A model generated the notes under the pieces. That model saw only the letters and a list, made by a program, of their open reading frames with translations. It had not been told where the DNA came from and did no database searches. A stretch of 64,000 bases of DNA, taken from assembly GCF_014633365.1 (NCBI RefSeq), contig NC_068352.1, positions 32,087,310 to 32,151,309 on the forward strand, given 5' to 3'. Origin of the DNA: Diospyros lotus. Its lineage: Eukaryota > Streptophyta > Magnoliopsida > Ericales > Ebenaceae. Below, one piece after another: positions 23,701 through 37,200 of the stretch; positions within the stretch are counted from its first letter, which is position 1; the number at the start of each line of letters is the position of its first letter. Both the position numbers and the translations under genes were made by a program.

Positions 23701-26700
23701 ACTTTTCAGGGGGTGAGGGAGGCCACTTCCAGAAGTTGTCTGTCTATAGGTGAAGCATCACCATAGCCTGAAAAAATCTGTGGTGGATGGATGACACATT
23801 GAATGAGTTTGAGTTAAAAGAAGTTTTGTCATATGTTATTTGGGTTTTTTTTAGGATTTTTGTATGTTTATATCTATTTATATATGTTTAAAGGGATGAA
23901 GAAATTTGTGACGTTCTCATAAAAACTTATCAAAATTTTGAAGTAAGTTTTACACAGAGATAGAGAATTGTATTTATTCTATTATATAAGTAAATATATT
24001 ATTTTGATGTTGATGGATATGTGAACTAAGGCGCATTAAGACTTAGAGGAAATCCCAAATGGGACTCTTAAGGGAAAAAAAAACTTAGTATAAGGATGCA
24101 AACAATTGACACACACTAATCCAATTCAAAGGACAAAATAGAGGAAAAATTCACAAAGGGTTTCAGAGACCTTTTCAGGAGAAAGGGTCTCTGAAAGACC
24201 CGTTGGATAGACTCCCAACAAAGGAAGGCAAGATCTCCTAGAAGAGTCATTCACTAGATATTCCTAAAATTAAAAATACAAACAAGACAAATCTGAAAAT
24301 TTCTCTGAAAATCTTGCAAAAAATAAGATTCATCCACAAGAATTCAAATCTTAGTTAATTTACGGAGAATAATCATCACAAATCTCTAAATTCCTGTATA
24401 AATAGGTGAGTTTACGTTTAAAAAAGGTATATCTCTAATAATGATTCAAGAAATCTATAAATTCTTCAATGCTCTCAAGAATCTAACTTAAACAATTAAG
24501 AATTTGTATACAAAATGCCTTGGATCTCCTAATCTTTTTATTTCTTAGACAGAGTTCTGATGGTTGATAAATAAACTTCTTGATAAATAAATTATATTAT
24601 TATATTTAAGTAACAAAATATGAAATGAAACTTTGTGAATAAAATGATTTCTAAAAATACTCTTTATTTACTTAAAAAATAAAAATTATATAAACAACAT
24701 TTAAATTTATGACTTTTGATATCTCATATAAAATTAACTAAGAACTAATTTTGCTACTTATATTTAAATTTGGTCAAGAATATTAAATTTTAAAGCTGGA
24801 CTGACATGGCGGCTGTGGAGAAAATTAAAGGCGTTTACTTATTTCATGCAATTATTATTATTATTTTTTATTTTCTATGAGAAGTTGTGGTCTCAATTAT
24901 TTCAGATTATTTATTGAGAAATGTCACTGCTTTAGGGGGAAAAAAGTGTCATTAAAATAATACCAATCATAATTATATCTTTTTTGAGAATTAAAGTAAA
25001 GTTTTTACCTTTCAATATTAATTAATCATGATGCACAAAAATACTTCAGGATAATTATTTTAGTATTTATAAAATATTTTTTATATTAAAATGTCAAGAA
25101 ATATAAAAAATATATATATATTTATAGTTTGTTTCTATAATTTTAAAAATATTTTAAGATTATTTAATAATATTAAAAAATATTAAAAATATTTTCCATC
25201 CGAGATTAGCCAAGCTAACTCAAAATTTTTAAACCTAAATTTAACTAAAGTTGGAGACCATATTTTTTTTATAAAAATATCAATGAGACCATAGAAAAAG
25301 ACAATGATAAAGTGAAGAAATTTTTATAAATTGTATTATATTTGATTTTTTTTAAATTTATTGTTTGTTTATTTGAATGCATTATAGAATTTATATCTAT
25401 TTTTAGATTGAATAATTATTTTTTTATAAATTTTTATATTAAAAGTTATATATATTTACAAAAAAATCCCTATATTATTTTATTTAAGAATTTCCCGTGT
25501 TTTCATTTTCTATTTTTTTGAAAAATATCTTTTTCCTATTTTCATTTCGTATCATATTTATTTTTTATTTTTATTTCTGTATAACCTAGTTAATTAATTT
25601 GAAATCACATGATGTTACTTTAATTTCTTTTTTTAAATATATATATATTTGTTTTAACATTAAAAATTTTAAAGTTAGCAAAATATTAAATGTACGCAAC
25701 AGTGATATCATCTCCTTATATTGATTTCATATAAGGTTAGCATAAATTTTAAAGTTAGCAAAATCTTAACTTGCTAATATCTATGTATCCATGATTTAGT
25801 TTTTAATGAATTTAAAAGTTTAGAAACAATTTATTTTCATCAATTATAATATATTGAGATTTATATATAGATACATGAAAGATTATCGAATGAGTCGTGA
25901 CATCACATTAACAAAATGAAATAATTTGATATCACAGACACATAAAAGATTATCAATGAATCGTGTCTATAAGGATTAATCTACTCTTTCCAAGAGCCTG
26001 ATCAAAGGGCACAAAATGATAGAAATATCCTCATTCAAATTATAAATTTGCTTCCCCTGCCCTGCATCCTCTCTTCTATCTTTCCCTTTCCATAGTTGCC
26101 TTCAACAAATGTTGATTGTCGTTGTGTCTCGTGAAGATGGTGAGGTGACTAAGCAATGCAGCGACGATCAGTATGACGTAGCAATAGTTGACATTTGTTG
26201 GAGATGGCTCTTCATAGAAGAGGGGAGAGAGAGAAGAAGAGAGGAGGCACAGACAGAAAAGGCAAAATTGCAGGGTGAGGGCATTTCTATAATTTTGGCA
26301 TCATTCAAGAAGTTGTCCACAAGACTCGGGGGCTGTGTAGAAGGGTCACCAATCGTTGAATTGTCTCCCTCGTAGACATCGGTGAAAGACGGGGATATTA
26401 TGGACAGTGACAAGATAGAATAGTAGGAGCCCTTGGCAAGTTGCTAACAGTTTGAATTTACAAGCCATGTTTTACTGTCTTTTTAGGGAGAATGAATGTA
26501 TAGAGATCTCATTATCTCAAAAGTTGGGAAATTAATTTGGAGGACCCCACAGAGAAGCTTCACTTCGAACGACTTTATACGCCTCTTGGGTCTACTTGTG
26601 CAACTCTTATAATGATGTATATTATTTTTAAATTAAGGGAGCTTTTGTTAATATTTAGTTGAAAAAAATTAAAATATTGGATACATCCTAAATTTTTATT

Positions 26701-27789
26701 ATTTTTAACATATTTGTTAAACTTATTTAATTATTTTTAAAAAAATCATTAATGACCTCTTATATTAATTTTTTAATATATACATATCTCTCATCCTTTT
26801 CAAGATAAGCATATCTTGGTCTCTACATATAAGAAAAAAATAATGTTTGTATCCTCTAATACATTTCAAAGAATTTAACAAACAGTTTGATAAAAATCTT
26901 GAAATGATTTCAAACTTTATCTTGATCATTCCATATTTTGGTTCGAAAATTATTTCAAACTTATCTTGATATTCCCTTATCTTGTTTATCTTAACAAACG
27001 TTATCTAAATATACATGTGGATAGTGTTACGTACTGGTGCACATTTCGTTGTGGTGTTTTGGTAACGCTTCTTATTAATAAACATTAATAAAAGATTTTT
27101 AAATTATTTTTATAATTTTAAAGACATTTTAAGGCTATTTTATAATATTAAAGAAATCTTATAAATCCACGTTAGAGATAGAATTGTTTTAAAGAAATCT
27201 ACTGTTGCAACAACCATGTTAGAGACAGAAACAATTCTATCTTTATTGTCCCAATAACCAAGTTAGAGACAAAAACACTTGTGTTTACATTTGCTTAAAT
27301 GAATGATATAATTTATATTTATATTTGACTGATTAGTTATTTTTTTTATAAATTTTATATTAAAAATTATACTTACAAAAAGACCATTATATTTTTTTCT
27401 TTACGGATTTCCTCTATATTTCTATTTCTTATTTTTTAAAAAATATCATTTTTTTCATTTCCATTTTATATCACATGCATTTGAAAAATAGCCAGAGCCA
27501 ATAGGATATCAAGTCCAGGCCACAAAACTATATGACCTAGTCATTGCCTTTGTGATAGGGTGTTTGCCACAAAAAATTGTCACTCTCAAAGGGTATATGA
27601 AAAGCAGGATGCTTTTTGGCCGTAGAATTAAGTCTAATTTCTTGAGTCACATATTAAAGTTTGTGCAAATTACAAGTAGAATTATTCACCAACCAGTTTA
27701 ATGAGAATGATTGTGACTAATAACAACCTCTTAAAGTATTGATCTTAATTTTATGAAATTTGAAAATACTATTCTTAATTAATAATTCA
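23701..27789. other. Intergenic spacer between copies A and B, left part
   Basis: AT-rich with no gene I can support. About 24360-25330 is paralogous to sequence upstream of copy B (44460-44720 and 46860-48060), so it is duplicated promoter-distal DNA. The 26100-26460 stretch is less AT-rich and has a short open frame with Glu/Arg-rich residues that I regard as chance. From about 26480 the sequence matches 1150 onward, which marks the start of the next duplication unit. Confidence 0.55.
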
Positions 27790-28400
27790 GGTTGTACTCA
27801 AACTAAGACGAGTCGAGCTTTGTTGAGCTCAGATTTAACTCATAAGTCAATTTATAGGCTCAGCCTCGCTTGTCGAAAGGCTGATAAGCTAAGTTTGAGC
27901 TGGCGAGATTGAGTTAGGCCTTGTCAAAATCTATTATTTTATATAAACATAATTTTTTATTTTACTTTATTATATATATATATTATATTATATTAAATAA
28001 TTAAATCGATATATATAATAATTTTAAATATATTTAAATTAATTATATTATTATAATAATTTGAAATTTGATGACTTTATGTTAAATAATATATTTATAA
28101 AGTTATAAATAAATGTATTAATCTATTAATAAACGAGATTATTCACAAACTATTTAGGAACTTTTAATTGAGCATGTTAATGAATCTTTAATCAAGTCTA
28201 TTAATATTCACAAGCTTCTAATCAAATATGTTTATGAGTTTTAATGAGTCAAGTTTTATTAAACTCAATCTTGACTCGTTTATAAATCGAGTTTTAAAGT
28301 TAAACTCAATATCAACTCATTTACTTTAACGAACGAAGTCAAACGAGTTTTTATCGATCCAAATATTGAATTGCTCGCGAACAGCTTGACTCATTTATGA
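27790..28400. repeat. Dispersed repeat rich in gagttt/aactcg words (copy 2)
   Basis: Diverged counterpart of 2160-2650, with words such as gagctttgttgagctc, aactcaat and caaacgagtttt. It occupies the equivalent place downstream of copy B. Confidence 0.4.
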
Positions 28401-28950
28401 CCATATTAAGAACCACCAAATGTAGGGTTTGATTGAAAAATATGAATTAATTGATAAACAAAGTACATAGTTGATCTTATATGCATATTGAGGATCTAAA
28501 TACCAAAGCAAAGCATATTCCACAAATGAGTCATTTTGAAATGAAAATTAATATCTCACCAAAGTTGGACGCCTTTATATTATTTAAGTTTTAATATGAC
28601 TATAGAAATTTAATTAATTATAAAAAAGCATTCATTATTTTGGAATGAACTTTGAACAAGCTTGTTTATGTACGAGCCAAGCACCCTAAAATTTAAAATC
28701 AAATCATTTACTAAAGAACCTCAAAAATTAAGCTCAAACTTATTTATTAACAAAATAAATGAACTTGAGGGCAACCCAATGAACTTATTTATTAAGTTCT
28801 AATCAAACTATATCATTCTCGAGGGCAACCCAAGGGAAAGCGCTTATCTATGATGGGTGCATCATGAGTGGAGAAACTTTCTCTTAAACTTCAATTGATG
28901 GCTAAAAACTTAAATTCGTATGAGAGTTTTTCTTATAGTCTTAATCTCCC

Positions 28951-30026
28951 CTACAAGAAAAATCGATTTTAATGATGGAAAAATTAATCACTAAAAATAA
29001 AAAATCCATCACTAAAAATACTACAAGAAAAATTGATTTTAGTGACAAAAAAATCCGTCACTAAAAACAGAAAATCCGTCACTAAAAATACTACAAGGAA
29101 AATTGATTTTAGTGATGAAAAAATTCATCAATAAATTTTTAGTGACGAGTTTATTGATGGGGTAAAAATTCATCACAAAAAAGGGTGTCACTAAATTTCA
29201 ATATTGAGGTTGGACAATTTCGCCACAGATCTGCGACAAGCAAGTTGTCTCGTCGCAAATGGTTTTAAATAATAAAAAATTAATAAATAAAATATTAAAT
29301 TTAATGTTAATATTGTAAATAAATAATATTATTTATTAAAATATTTTTTTGAAATTAAAATATATTTTTAATTTAAAATTTAAAAATTAATATTTTGTTT
29401 TAAAATTATAAAAAATAATAAATAAAATATTAAAATTAATTTTAAAATTAAAATTAAAAATTTTAAAATAACCAAAAACTTTTTTTAAAAATTTTAAATA
29501 AAATATTAAAAAATAACATTAAAATAGCAGTTGCAAAGAATGAGTGATTGAAACTAAACAACACACAATGACTAAAGAGTCGCGATAATGGCATTGGAGG
29601 CAATAAGAACACCGGTGGGAGACAACAGCCGTAGAGAATGGGAGAGCCAAGGGGGAAGAGAGAAATGGCGTGAAAACCAAGAGAATGGGGGAGATTTTAA
29701 ACACAATTTTGTGACAAGACTGCCAGTCTCATCGTCGTTTTACAATGGGACTGACAGTCCCATAGCAATTTTGTGATAGTATTGTCCGTCTCGTCGCTAA
29801 ATAGTGACAGGTCTTTCGTCACAATTTAGCGACAGGAATCCATAACTCATCGCTGATTAATGACAGAAATTTCATTACTGAAATTATGTGACGGACTATC
29901 TGTCACTAAATTTTATGATAGGCAAGTCACCGCTAAAACAAATTAGTGACGAATTTTTGTCACAAATTAATGAGGGATGGGCCCTCATCACAAAATTCAT
30001 TACTAAATTATAATTTTCTTGTAATG
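28951..30026. mobile_element. Non-autonomous CACTA-like element, 1.08 kb
   Basis: The left end is CTACAAGAAAAATCGATTTTA and the right end, reverse-complemented, is CATTACAAGAAAATTATAATT. Both are variants of the CACTACAAGAAAA terminus of plant CACTA elements. It is flanked by ccc on both sides (28948-28950 and 30027-30029), and the paralogous sequence near 3067 has a single ccc, so it is a 3-bp target duplication with a visible empty site. The left terminus is tandemly repeated three times with a 70-bp period (28951, 29021, 29091). Subterminal words such as tagtgac and ccgtcac match the larger element at 61170-64000. Inside there is no transposase, only a GA-rich filler and AT-rich DNA. Confidence 0.85.
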
Positions 30027-30029
30027 CCC

Positions 30030-31204
30030 TACGCAACAACTACAACATTGTTGAGCAGTTGTCTTGGCGACCACAATTCTAACACAACCAAGAGATATAA
30101 ACCCTATCGTAAGACCTCAACTCCGAATTTGATAAACAATTTCACATCAAAAAGTCTTAAATGTGCACAAAGCTGTTAGTCTGGAATTTTGTGACCTTGA
30201 CTTTTGTGATTTAAATTAATATTATAAACACATGTATGGTTCATTATTTGTATTTTAATCCTTTTATTTGTTAAGTTAAAAATGTGTTTACATTATAAAA
30301 TGCGTTTAAAAATAAACTATATAAAAATCTAAAATACTAAAAGTGAACTACATAGAGCATGCTTTTGTGAAAGCGACACAAATCATATAGAAGTCTAAGT
30401 GAAATTTAGCCAAGTTTGTTTATGGAAAAATATTTTAAAAGAGACAAAAATTCCATATAAAATGACTCATTTTTACTAGTTATTTGGGAATTAGTATGAT
30501 CTATTTTACAAAATAATAGCAATGCCTTTGAAGAAAGAAAACTTAATTTTTTCTAAGTAACCAAATTTAATTACTTCCAAATGCCTTTCGAACATAAAAA
30601 GGTTAAAAAGAACAGGTGCCAAATGGGCCCTTAAATAATCATAAGAAGAAGAAAACAACATGTTTCCAACATTCCCAATTGGAGGCCCAGAAGACAGGGG
30701 TTTACATCATTAAATGGGCTTGGAAGGCCCATTTTGATTATGGGCCTTAACATCCTGAGCCTGCTTGCTAAAAATTCACAGCCAGGAAGAAGCAACTTAA
30801 ATCCCAGAAATTTATGCAAGCCCATGGTAAATAGATTTTAGCAGCAAGATGGAATAAGAGTGGCTTTCATGAACAATGTTGTTGACACAACTCAAAAGAG
30901 AAAAAGATAAGGTTCCTTAAATTCCATGAGACTCAAATTCCCATTCTAAAATTAGGTGGAACACAACGTCCTCAAGATGACCATAACATATAAAGACTGA
31001 CATTTACCATACAAACACATTGTCAAAGAAAATCACAGGAAAGAGATTGATCAGTGCCCTTTACGCTGCAAATTCTTTTTTTGCAAAGGATTCGCCAAAG
31101 AAAAGGTAACAAATAAGCTAATCAAGGAAAAAATACATGGTCATATTGCATGAAAGAAGATTAAAATGAAAACCTACCAAGATGATATGCAGCATCTGTC
31201 GTTT
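30030..31204 (-). other. 3' flank and probable 3' UTR of copy B
   Basis: Non-coding and alignable with 3070-4137 downstream of copy A, apart from an extra unrelated stretch around 30170-30350. The part adjoining the stop codon is best conserved. Confidence 0.5.
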
Positions 31205-34200
31205 CTAATCTCTCTTCTCCCAATACTCAGAATCCTTATTGATTGGGTAGAGATCGCTAACAGATGTAGAAGACTCAGTCCACAGCCCATCAACTGACAT
31301 ACTTTTGACTAGGCTATCTGTCATCTTTGTTTCTTGGCTGTCTTGCCAATCATCCATCCTTCCACTCAGCTTCATTTGAAAATTAACTGAGTCAATTTTA
31401 CCTGAAACCAGTTCCTTAACAACTTTTCTGCCTTCAAGCATGCTCACAACTGAAGACATAGTAGGCCTAACTGATGGAGAAATATTAGTGCATAGAATAG
31501 CTACATTAATCATCACCATCGCCTCGTCTTTGTTGATGTCAGGTCCCAACTTTGGATCCACTACCTCCATCTCCTTGCCTTCAGCCTTCAGTTCAAGTGC
31601 CTAAGCGAGAAACATAAAGCTATTTTAGAACTCAGTCATATGCAATATCAGAAGTTGCAAAGGAAAATAAGAGCCCCTAAGATTTGTTTCTTCAACATAG
31701 ATTGGAAATACAACAAGTGCTTTACTACAAATAAGAAAATTGTCGTGGTAATCTATAAATTCACAGGCCAATTTGGTCAACAAGTTTTCATTTTATTTTA
31801 GTAACGCATTTTCTCCCTTTGGCAATGATCATTGTGTTCTTCTTTAACTTCACAATGGTATCAGTTTGCTTCTCATACAACCATGCAATTATATAGCATA
31901 TTGATTTGGTCTCGACATTAAGCTAAGCTCAGTGGGTGAAAGGAAATACTAGAGTATCAACTAATGCAAGAAAGAAAGATATTCGACTTACCCTATCAAG
32001 AAGATTAAAACAGGGATCCTTTGGCTTGAAACTAGTATTACTTCTCCCACTAACTATTTCCAACGTAACAATTCCAAAGCTATATACGTCTACTTTATCA
32101 GTCAAGTAACCGTGCAACGCATATTCTGGTGCCATATATCCACTGCACAATTACATCATCATTCTACATGATTAGTATGTGATCATACATATGCTATCAT
32201 AGGGAAAAATATCATAGAACAGTGTTTTCCCATGCTTACATTGTCATGATAAGCAGTTATATATGAACAATGGAAAAAAAAACTTTTTTACAACTAGAAC
32301 ATATATGAAAATGATTTTAAGAGGCAATAATTATTTTGTCAACTGTGACTTAAAGCATAGGACGTACTAAGTTCCCGCAATTCGGGTGCTTATATGGGTA
32401 TTATCCTCTTCATCAAGCTTTGCTAAACCAAAATCGGATATCTTAGGGTTAAGATTCTTGTCAAGGAGCACATTGGTGGTCTTGATGTCTCTGTGAACAA
32501 TCTTAAGTCTTGATTCTTCATGTAGAAAGGCCAAACCTCGAGCTATACCAATGCATATCCTATACCTTGTTTGCCAATCCAATTTCAACTGGAGTTCCTC
32601 TAGGCCTTCAAATACAAAATGAACAAGAATGTGGAATTAACAGTTAAATGGCACATGCTGAAACATGTACATACATGTTCTAATATTAAAAAAAGAAAAA
32701 ATTATGACTTGAAGTTTACCATACAAAGCCCGAGCAAGACTATTATTTTCCATGTACTCGTATACTAGGAACAATTGATTGCCAGCAATGCAACATCCAT
32801 ACAACTTCACAAGATGAGGGTGTTCTAAAGCAGAAACCATCCCTATTTCATTAACAAATTCACGGTTCCCTTGCTTTGATTTGGAAGATAGCTGCTTTAC
32901 AGCAATTATAGTGCCATCAGATAAAAGCCCCTGGAATTTCATGATACAAACATCGAAATTTTTAAATCAGTAGAATTTTTATTGACAGATGCGATTATCA
33001 AAGTTCAAATGTGAATAGATCTGGAATCTGTCATCCATTTTAAGGATACCTTATAAACAGGTCCAAAACCACCTTCTCCAATCTTATTAGCAACATCAAA
33101 GTTGTTTGTGGCAGCTATAATTTGCCTCAAGGTGAATGAACCAGTTTGCAAGTCTAGACCTTTCAGCTCTGTGAAAGATAACAAGGGAGATAAGAAGCAG
33201 TTTTAGATATAATAACCAACATAATCCTAATAAATATTTGATTCCCACAAAGTATATTACTGAAATTCCAGTAAAATAGTAAATCAAGCTATTTTTACAA
33301 AATGAAGTGTTAAAGAATTTCATGTTTAAATAATATTTTGCAAAAAAAAAAAAAACTCATATAGTTGAAGTTGATAAGAGAGAAAATTTTAAAATTGCAG
33401 GGCCAAAAGAATCTAGCAAACATGCATGTACATCCACAAGCTTAGAAAGCATAAAAATGGCGACGAAGAGTTGCCATTTATTTATAATTGTAAGTTTTAA
33501 AGTACTGTCATCCATTGTTTCTTTGCGTCCGAGGCAGCCTCTCCACCAAAGGATACCTAGAAGCAAGATAATAGCCAAAGCTACAGCAGCCACGATGGCA
33601 ACCACAGCACCAGCGGACATACCATCTGATGGCGGGGTAAAATCTGCATGAGAAAAAATAAATGAAAATGATAAGAGGATTATATTAAGCTCATCAACAT
33701 GAATGGCTTGGAGTAGATGGCTTCATCAAAACTCTGAATGAGTTTAGCTTGTATTATGACTTTGGAACCGTTTAGATGTTCACACTCTAGAAACAACATA
33801 AGCATGAATATGTCTCATTATGTAATGCAAGATAATTTGCATCTGAGAATTTTTAACAGAGAATTAAATCGTTTCTCTTTGTTCCAACCATTTGGAAAAT
33901 AAATAAATAAACAAAGACGAATACAGAAGAAGTGAAGAATGTCAGATAACTACCTATGAAAACAGTTATGCATATGCAGACCACATGAGATGATTCAATT
34001 TTCAAGGTCTCCATTCATCCCTAATGAAACAGGATTAAATCATCTGATTTAATTCCCCTAACTATAACAGAAGCATAGCTCAAAAAGGATCGATGAAAGA
34101 GACTGAGTTTTTTTTCACCTAACCATGAATAGAATAAACAAAATTCCAAAGACATACAACTAACCATTTTCCACAGAAATAGCTGAAATGAGAGGACCAT

Positions 34201-37200
34201 ATACACTTCTACGAGGGATACCAGTTGTCCCTCTTCCAGCCCAGTAAAAGCGGATTTGTAGTGTGCCATCAGTCACTACTACATTGTATGATTTTATGAT
34301 TTTCCGACCAACCCCACCTGCTGCATCCGCAATGCTGAAATCTTTTTCTACTAAGTTTCCCTGGAAGAATTTCCTCAGAGTCATATGCTTTTACTTGGGT
34401 TAATTCTCTTCATTTTTGAAAGATATAAATTGCCACCCATACATGAAACTCAAAATGGTGAATTATATGGGAGCATATCTCCCAGTAAGTCAAACATAAA
34501 CAGAACATCACTAGTATCTATTCTAAACAAAGAACTGAAAACATAAAATCAAACATAATAGGAAAATTTTCATACATCAGCTCTAGTTGGTGGTAGTATA
34601 TATATTGCAAAAACCAACCTGAATGTAAATATCAAATAGACGTCTTCCAAGGCTGCCATAATTCTTGCCGTCAGTAAACATAATTTCTGCAAAGTGAAGG
34701 TTCACTTTGTACTTTTCGTTCAGCAGACAAAACCCATAATAGAACAGTGATGAGGCAGAAAGTCGTGCATTCGCGTATAACTGAAAACCTTTCATTGAGA
34801 GCCATGAACTATTTGTTGCAATAAAGGTATCAACCTCGCTATTGTCATCCAGAAAATAACCTGTGCTACTAAATGCCCAGTTACTTCCAGCACTTCGGAA
34901 GAAGTTTGAATTTCCAGCTGTTGCATCTTTATCGGCTGAATATTTGGTGCCACCATCAGTTACTTCTCCCCCACCACAGTTTATGTGGATGGAATAAATC
35001 TCTGATATAAAGCATAACCAGATTATTTATCATCAAATAGAACAAAAAAAGGAACAGAAGCGTGAGAAGGAGATGATAAAACAAGCACAAGACTAACAAC
35101 CTTCCCCCTCGGTCCCAAAATCAAGTCCACATTTAGCTCCAGTAGCAATTCCAATCTGGGATATACTTTAAGTAAGACTATCAAGTGTTTGTATTCATTA
35201 GTATGACCTCTCCCCTAATGCAACCTTTGTGGTGCCTCATATTTTTAGCTTATACAGTTTTATAGAAAAGATGTAAGTTAACTTGATTGAAAAACAAAGG
35301 ATTCTCTAAGCCAAGCATGTTTAATAATACTACACGAAAGCATTAAGCACTGACTTTTGAGTGGGACCATGCGCAGGTGATTGGAAACTCTATCATCCTT
35401 AGCAACCCTTATTTCAAGTTTTAAGCTAAAAGTTATGATAGTACGGTAGAGAAACCGACAACAATGTTGAAGTGCCAGTACCATTATATGTTTTTTTGGC
35501 TCTATAACACCCCCGCCCCCCAACACAAGCCATTAGGGGATCATGACAACCCAAAACTGACTTCATAGCTATGAAGCCTAGAAGAGAGAGAAGAACTTAG
35601 CGGCCAAGAGCAAAGACAGACATGATGACCTGGTCCACCAAGTAAGGGAAAGATGGCTCCGCAGCCCTAACCCAAGTCACTAACTTGAGAAGCACCAAGT
35701 TAAAGATATAACAGTAGCTGACCCTCGGATCTTTGAAAACTAACCTATTCCACTCCAGCCACATCGTCCATAATGCTAAATATAAAAGAGACTTCCATAC
35801 CTTCCTTTGCCCTTTACCCCAAGCAAAGCAATTCCATTGATCAAATAGACTCCCAACCGATCTCAGACAAATCCACTCATAGCCCCACCATCTAGATATC
35901 TACAGCCACAAGCACAAGACAGCCTCACAATGGACAAAGAGGTGGTTTACAAACTCCCCGATAGAGCCACGAAAGACACAAAGCAGAATGTCCCCCTGCA
36001 GAAATCATTTTCTACCTAGATTGTCCTTTGTGTTAATTTTTCCCTATATGATAAAAAAAAATGTTATTTTGGGTCATTCTTACCTCATAACACAGCCACC
36101 AAGCAAGGGTTATGCAAACGTATTGCATACAAGTATATATGTCCTATATAATTTTAGGATCTGTTATCTCCCTGTATTCATGTCATGCCCTATGCATTTA
36201 CAATGCTAATTTCTGTGATATTGCTTTTCACATAGTTCATGATAATTAAGTTACGTACCCTTAGTTGTCACAGTGATATAGCAAATCAAAACAGAACAAA
36301 AGCGAACTTACTTTGTTTGCAAAGTCCCAGGCAAGATGAAATTGAACTGACAAAACAATTTGAGATCATGAAATAGTCAAAATCATATCATTATACTAAT
36401 TTGAAAAGGAAACAAACCAAAGAAATTTCGAATGGATCATTAGAAGAACACATATATCAAGTTTAATATTCTTCATCAAAGGTTCAAAACTCACGTGCTA
36501 CCATTCAAAGAGCTTCCAAATAAGTTCCTGTACAAAAATAAAAGAGCATGGCTGCAATGAGATCTTAAAGAAATTATAACAATTCCAAGTTATATGTAAT
36601 CTTACACGTTTTTTTGCTGACAATCTTGGGAGGAGTTCGCATCAAAGTTGTTAAATGAAAGATCACTGCAACATAATTCACAATATAATTCATTAACTCT
36701 AGAAACAAAGGAAAACTATTATTTTAGGCACAGTGGTTAATCCATAACTAATAGATTTGTTGTTACCTTTGTGATCACAATTGATATATCTACCACTCTA
36801 TGTAAGGAAAGGCTATATGTAGAAAGCCATCTTTATTTGGTAAGTTCGGATTTGTTCTAGGTAATTATCCAAAAGAGACAGCTTAGTGCATAATTTGTTT
36901 GTCCTTGCAGGATCTAGGGGATTAGACGTGCAGCTTTACACCCCCACAAATAGAGAAAACCTACAGTACCCACTCTCCGGGAACAATACTAATAGAGAAA
37001 CAACTGAGGAAAATTTTGTTTTCTATCAAACCCAATTTAATTAAAGTCAGCTAGATTTTTCTCCCTTCTTACTCAAGTAGAGGTTGCCAATATTGTGGCA
37101 TAGTTAAATCAACTCCCAACAACCACTAGTGGCTACTTTTAATCATATTAATTATCATGTTTATCCTCATAATAATTAAAGGTGAAAAATTGCACGACAG

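Noticed and set aside
26109..26413. Open frames of 81-88 codons on both strands
   Set aside because: No recognisable motif, no splice partners, and both strands open together.
29519..29776. Open frames within the small CACTA derivative
   Set aside because: Short, GA-rich and open on both strands; no transposase similarity.
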